From Bryobacterales bacterium (GTDB taxonomy: Bacteria; Acidobacteriota; Terriglobia; Bryobacterales; Bryobacteraceae): DNA of 7,206 nucleotides. Where the stretch lies: the NCBI GenBank assembly GCA_025456495.1, contig JALOKO010000193.1, positions 1 to 7,206 of the forward strand, read 5' to 3'. Below are positions 4,777-7,206 of this stretch, piece after piece; the stretch's first letter is position 1; every line of letters begins with the position of its first letter. The position numbers and the translations under genes are program-made. The notes under the pieces were generated by a model. The model was given only the letters and a program-made list of their open reading frames with translations. It was not told where the DNA came from and ran no database searches.

Positions 4777-6069
4777 ATGAGCAGCATGACGAATCGGCGG
4801 GATTTCCTGGGGAACGCAGCCAGGCTGGCGGCGGTGGCGGCGCCCGCCGTGCTGGGACGGGCCCAAGACCGCAAACTGCGCGTGGGCATCATCGGCACGG
4901 GCTGGTGGGCCGGGGTGGACATGAAGGCGGCCTGGGCGGTGGGTGGCGCAGAGGCGGTGGCCATCTGCGACGTGGACAGCGCCATGAGCGACGCCTTCGT
5001 GGCGGAATGCGAAAAGGCCCAGGGATCGAAACCGAAGGTATTCAAGGATTATCGCGAGCTTATCCAGCACCCGGGCTTGGACGCCATCTTTCTCACCACT
5101 CCGCCCCAGTGGCATGCGCTGCCCTTCATTGCAGCGTGCGAGAAGGGCCTGCCGATTTACTGTGAGAAGCCCCTGGCCTACGATGTGCGCGAGGGGCAGG
5201 CAATGATGGCCGCCCAGAAGAAGGCGGGCAACGTTGTGCAGATCGGGTTCCAACGCCGACAGAGCGACGCCTTCCACGCGGCCGCGGAATACCTTCGTGG
5301 CGGGAAGCCCGGCAAGATCGTCCAGGCCGAGGCGAACATTCACTACAAGGCCGGGACGCCTGACCCTACTCCACAGGCGCCTCCGGCGACACTTGATTGG
5401 GATACGTGGTGCGGTCCCGCGCCGCTGTTGCCGTATTCGCCCGCCATCGGCCATCGTTCCTGGCGCCTTGAGCGGACCACCGGACACGGGCACATGGTGG
5501 ATTGGGGCATCCATCTCATCGACGCCACGCGGATGATGACCGGCCTGCGCACCCCGCGGCGCATCCAGGCCAGCGGCGGCATTTATCACTACAAAGGAAA
5601 GATCACCACACCGGATACGCTGGTGGCCCACTTCGAGTTTGAACAGTTTCCGCTCATCTGGCGGCACCGCCTATGGGGCAGCGTCGAGATGGACCCCGCC
5701 TACAACAACGGCATCTTCTTCTATTGCGAGAACGAGACCGTCTTTGTGACGGATTCCCGCTGGGAGATTCACCCTTCCGGCAAGGGCGCCCAAAAGCAGG
5801 TGATGCCCGCCACAATGAAGGGCAACCAAATGGGCGAGGCGCACGTCAGGAATTTCCTGGATGCGGTCCGCGCCGGCAAGCAGCCCTCGTGCCAGATTGC
5901 CGACGGTTGGAACTCCACAACCACGGTGCATCTGGGCATGGTGGCCTATCACACGGGACAAGCAATCCAGTTTGACGCCAACGCGGTGGCCATCCCTGGA
6001 AACAAGGAAGCGCATGCGATGCTCAAACGGGAGTATCGGGCGCCCTGGCGGCACCCCTGGAAGGGATAG
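4777..6069 (+). CDS. Tat-exported Gfo/Idh/MocA family oxidoreductase
   Basis: 430 residues. The family uses NAD(P) to oxidise or reduce sugars and related polyols; some exported relatives (GH109-like) use bound NAD for glycosidase chemistry. A Tat signal (RRDFL at 7-11, Ala-rich core, probable cleavage after A29) implies export in folded, cofactor-bound form. The Rossmann fold starts at K33 with G37-I-I-G-T-G42, D65 ends the second strand, and the diagnostic E130-K131-P132 is present. The C-terminal domain holds LDWDTWCGPAP (206-216) and the HMVDWGIHLID segment (239-249), whose D242 and H246 are the likely active-site pair. ATG 4777 is preceded by GAGG with a 7-base gap; a second ATG at codon 4 lacks this support. 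It looks intact. It is the first gene of an operon with the lipoprotein that starts one base after its stop. The substrate is unknown. The GGHGG-type GH109 motif is not present in standard form, so glycosidase activity should not be assumed. Confidence 0.93.
   Translation: MSSMTNRRDFLGNAARLAAVAAPAVLGRAQDRKLRVGIIGTGWWAGVDMKAAWAVGGAEAVAICDVDSAMSDAFVAECEKAQGSKPKVFKDYRELIQHPGLDAIFLTTPPQWHALPFIAACEKGLPIYCEKPLAYDVREGQAMMAAQKKAGNVVQIGFQRRQSDAFHAAAEYLRGGKPGKIVQAEANIHYKAGTPDPTPQAPPATLDWDTWCGPAPLLPYSPAIGHRSWRLERTTGHGHMVDWGIHLIDATRMMTGLRTPRRIQASGGIYHYKGKITTPDTLVAHFEFEQFPLIWRHRLWGSVEMDPAYNNGIFFYCENETVFVTDSRWEIHPSGKGAQKQVMPATMKGNQMGEAHVRNFLDAVRAGKQPSCQIADGWNSTTTVHLGMVAYHTGQAIQFDANAVAIPGNKEAHAMLKREYRAPWRHPWKG
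6059..6065 (+). promoter_or_regulatory. Ribosome binding site for the TTG-start lipoprotein, inside the oxidoreductase gene end
   Basis: GGAAGGG covers the last sense codons of the oxidoreductase and lies 5 bases before TTG at 6071. A ribosome finishing at 6069 is already positioned there, which favours translational coupling. Confidence 0.6.
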
Positions 6070-6070
6070 T

Positions 6071-6727
6071 TTGAAGCACACGGGGATCTCAATTCACGCA
6101 CCGGCCCTGGTGGTCGTCTGGATGCTGGGCATGCTGCTGACGGGATGTGGCGGCGGAGGATCCACGGCGGAAACCGCCCCACCGCGCCCGCAAGCGGCGC
6201 AACCGGCGAAGATTCTGTTCTTCTACCCCGGACAGGAAAGCGTGTCCCCGGGCGACCAGGCCCAGGTTTGCTATGGCGTTGAGAACGCCACCAGCGTGCG
6301 CCTGGATCCGCCCCTTGCCGACATCCGCCCGCTCTCAAACAAGTGCCTCTGGGTTACGGTGAAGTCCACCACACCGCTGCGCCTGATCGCGCAGGGCGAG
6401 GATGGCGCAGAGGTGGAGGCGACGATGACCGTTGCGGTGAAGGCGGGTTCGCCATCCTCCACCCGCACCGCGCCCGAAGCGCCCGCTTCCACGCTGATTG
6501 AGACCTTCACTGCAAGCACCACCACCGTGTCGCCGGGGGGCGGGGCTACCATCTGCTATGTGCTGTCAGAGCCCGCGACGCTGCAGATGAGCCCGTCCCA
6601 GGGAAACCTGGGCAGTGACCTGAAGAAGTGCGTTCTGGTGAAGCCGCAGCAAACCACCACCTATACACTCACCGCAAACGGCGGCGGGAAAACAGATAGC
6701 GTGTCCATCACCATCCGGGTGCAGTAG
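6071..6727 (+). CDS. Lipoprotein with two tandem disulfide-type beta domains
   Basis: 218 residues from TTG at 6071 (MKHTGIS...). Residues 1-25 form a lipoprotein signal (basic start, hydrophobic ALVVVWMLGMLL core, lipobox LLTGC) with C26 as the lipidated residue. A flexible GGGG/Pro-rich linker (27-45) follows. Then two related domains of about 80 residues appear, near 46-124 and 141-218. Each has an SPG turn (59-61, 154-156), a CY strand (C67, C162), a second cysteine 25 residues later (C92, C187), and then a T-T-x-L/Y-T-L-type strand. The domains are spaced exactly 95 residues apart. They resemble small Ig-like beta domains common in Acidobacteriota surface proteins; that resemblance is from memory and not searched. 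No catalytic motif is seen, so a binding or scaffolding role is inferred. The TTG start is supported by the ribosome site and by giving a perfect lipoprotein signal. It is co-transcribed with the upstream oxidoreductase and its 3' end overlaps the convergent ABC ATPase gene by 20 bases. Confidence 0.85.
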   Translation: MKHTGISIHAPALVVVWMLGMLLTGCGGGGSTAETAPPRPQAAQPAKILFFYPGQESVSPGDQAQVCYGVENATSVRLDPPLADIRPLSNKCLWVTVKSTTPLRLIAQGEDGAEVEATMTVAVKAGSPSSTRTAPEAPASTLIETFTASTTTVSPGGGATICYVLSEPATLQMSPSQGNLGSDLKKCVLVKPQQTTTYTLTANGGGKTDSVSITIRVQ

Positions 6728-7206
6728 CGGCATCGCCAGCGAAGGCCACCACGCGCGCCGGATCCAGCATCAATCGCACGGGAGAGCCGTCCGCGCACGG
6801 GGCTGAGGGGCCATCCACGTCCACCTCTTCGCCGCCATCCAATTGCAGCCTGCAACGGCAGTGGGCGCCAAGGTCAAGGCAGTAGCGCAAGCGGGCGGGG
6901 AAGGCGAGCCAGCCGGAACGCGTGGACGAGGCGCCCGGCGATTCCAGTACCGCGTGGTTGCCACGGAAGGCCAGCCAGCGGCCATCCTCAGTCCGTAGCG
7001 CCTGCCATCCAAAGAAGCGGGCCACGGGCAGTGAGGCGGGCTTGGAATAGAAGTCGCGGGCCGGCCCCACCTGCGCGATACGCCCATCCAGCACCAGCGC
7101 GATGCGGTTGGCCATGGTGGCGGCTTCCAACTGATCGTGCGTGACGAACACGGTGGTGATGCGCAGCCGCTGTTGCAACTCACGCAGCAACAGGCGCAGG
7201 TCGCCC
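6708..7206 (-). CDS. ABC transporter ATP-binding protein, C-terminal part (MalK/PotA/FbpC type), cut by right edge
   Basis: The last 165 residues are visible; the Walker A, Q-loop, signature and Walker B motifs lie outside the window. The visible part starts after Walker B with the helix GDLRLLLRELQQRL, then the strand TTVFVTHDQ holding the switch histidine (H-loop), then EAATMANRIALVLDGRIAQVG and PASLPVARFFG, a tract typical of importer ATPases for sugars, polyamines, ferric iron or similar solutes. The remaining part (about residues 70-160) fits a TOBE regulatory domain (WLAFPARLR..., VRLMLDPARVVAFAG). The protein would energise a binding-protein-dependent importer at the inner face of the membrane. 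The substrate cannot be assigned, because permease and binding-protein genes are not in view. Its stop (TGA at 6708-6710) lies inside the end of the lipoprotein gene on the opposite strand, with no space for a conventional terminator between the two. Confidence 0.9.
   Translation of the reverse strand, partial: GDLRLLLRELQQRLRITTVFVTHDQLEAATMANRIALVLDGRIAQVGPARDFYSKPASLPVARFFGWQALRTEDGRWLAFRGNHAVLESPGASSTRSGWLAFPARLRYCLDLGAHCRCRLQLDGGEEVDVDGPSAPCADGSPVRLMLDPARVVAFAGDAATAPGW

Noticed and set aside
4735..5667. 310-residue minus-strand open frame opposite the oxidoreductase
   Set aside because: It is antisense to a clear Gfo/Idh/MocA gene, is low in recognisable motifs, and is explained by third-position GC bias.
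5861..6070. Upstream extension of the lipoprotein frame into the oxidoreductase gene
   Set aside because: It would bury the lipoprotein signal 70 residues inside the protein. TTG at 6071 with GGAAGGG upstream yields a perfect signal and lipobox.

Overview
The window is GC-rich with densely packed bacterial genes. Two enzymes carry Tat (twin-arginine) signals of the RRDFL type: a sulfatase and a Gfo/Idh/MocA oxidoreductase. There is also a tricorn-like protease and a lipoprotein built from paired small beta domains. This mix resembles Acidobacteriota of the Solibacter/Bryobacter kind. That assignment is an inference from gene content and style, and no marker gene here proves it. I saw no rRNA, tRNA, CRISPR array, insertion sequence or phage gene.

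Left part, minus strand (read right to left). A Tat-exported sulfatase (3542 to 2052) is followed by an ISC-type [2Fe-2S] ferredoxin starting at TTG (1905 to 1513). After a gene-free gap of about 314 bases comes the N-terminal half of a tricorn-type S41 protease homologue (1198, running off the left edge). The gaps (146 and 314 bases) and unrelated functions suggest separate units rather than one tight operon.

Middle. A divergent intergenic region (3543-3775) separates the sulfatase from an unrecognised 292-residue protein on the plus strand (3776-4654). This region holds a perfect 14-bp tandem repeat plus a third partial copy, a plausible regulatory site. The 292-residue protein has a transthyretin/carboxypeptidase-regulatory-like N-terminus and a hydrophobic, Gly/Ala-rich C-terminal segment, and is the best candidate here for something undescribed.

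Right part, plus strand. A well-formed sigma70-like promoter (TTGATT, 17-bp spacer, TAGAAT) with a 12-bp palindrome at the expected transcription start precedes a Tat-exported Gfo/Idh/MocA oxidoreductase (4777-6069). A lipoprotein with two tandem disulfide-type beta domains (6071-6727) begins at TTG one base after the oxidoreductase stop, so the two are almost certainly co-transcribed and translationally coupled. The lipoprotein ends in a 20-base tail-to-tail overlap with the C-terminal part of an ABC transporter ATPase of the MalK/PotA/FbpC type (minus strand, 6708 to the right edge).

Together, the exported sulfatase, exported oxidoreductase, lipoprotein and transporter ATPase could fit extracytoplasmic breakdown and uptake of modified sugars, but the genes are on different transcription units and no substrate can be read from the sequence.
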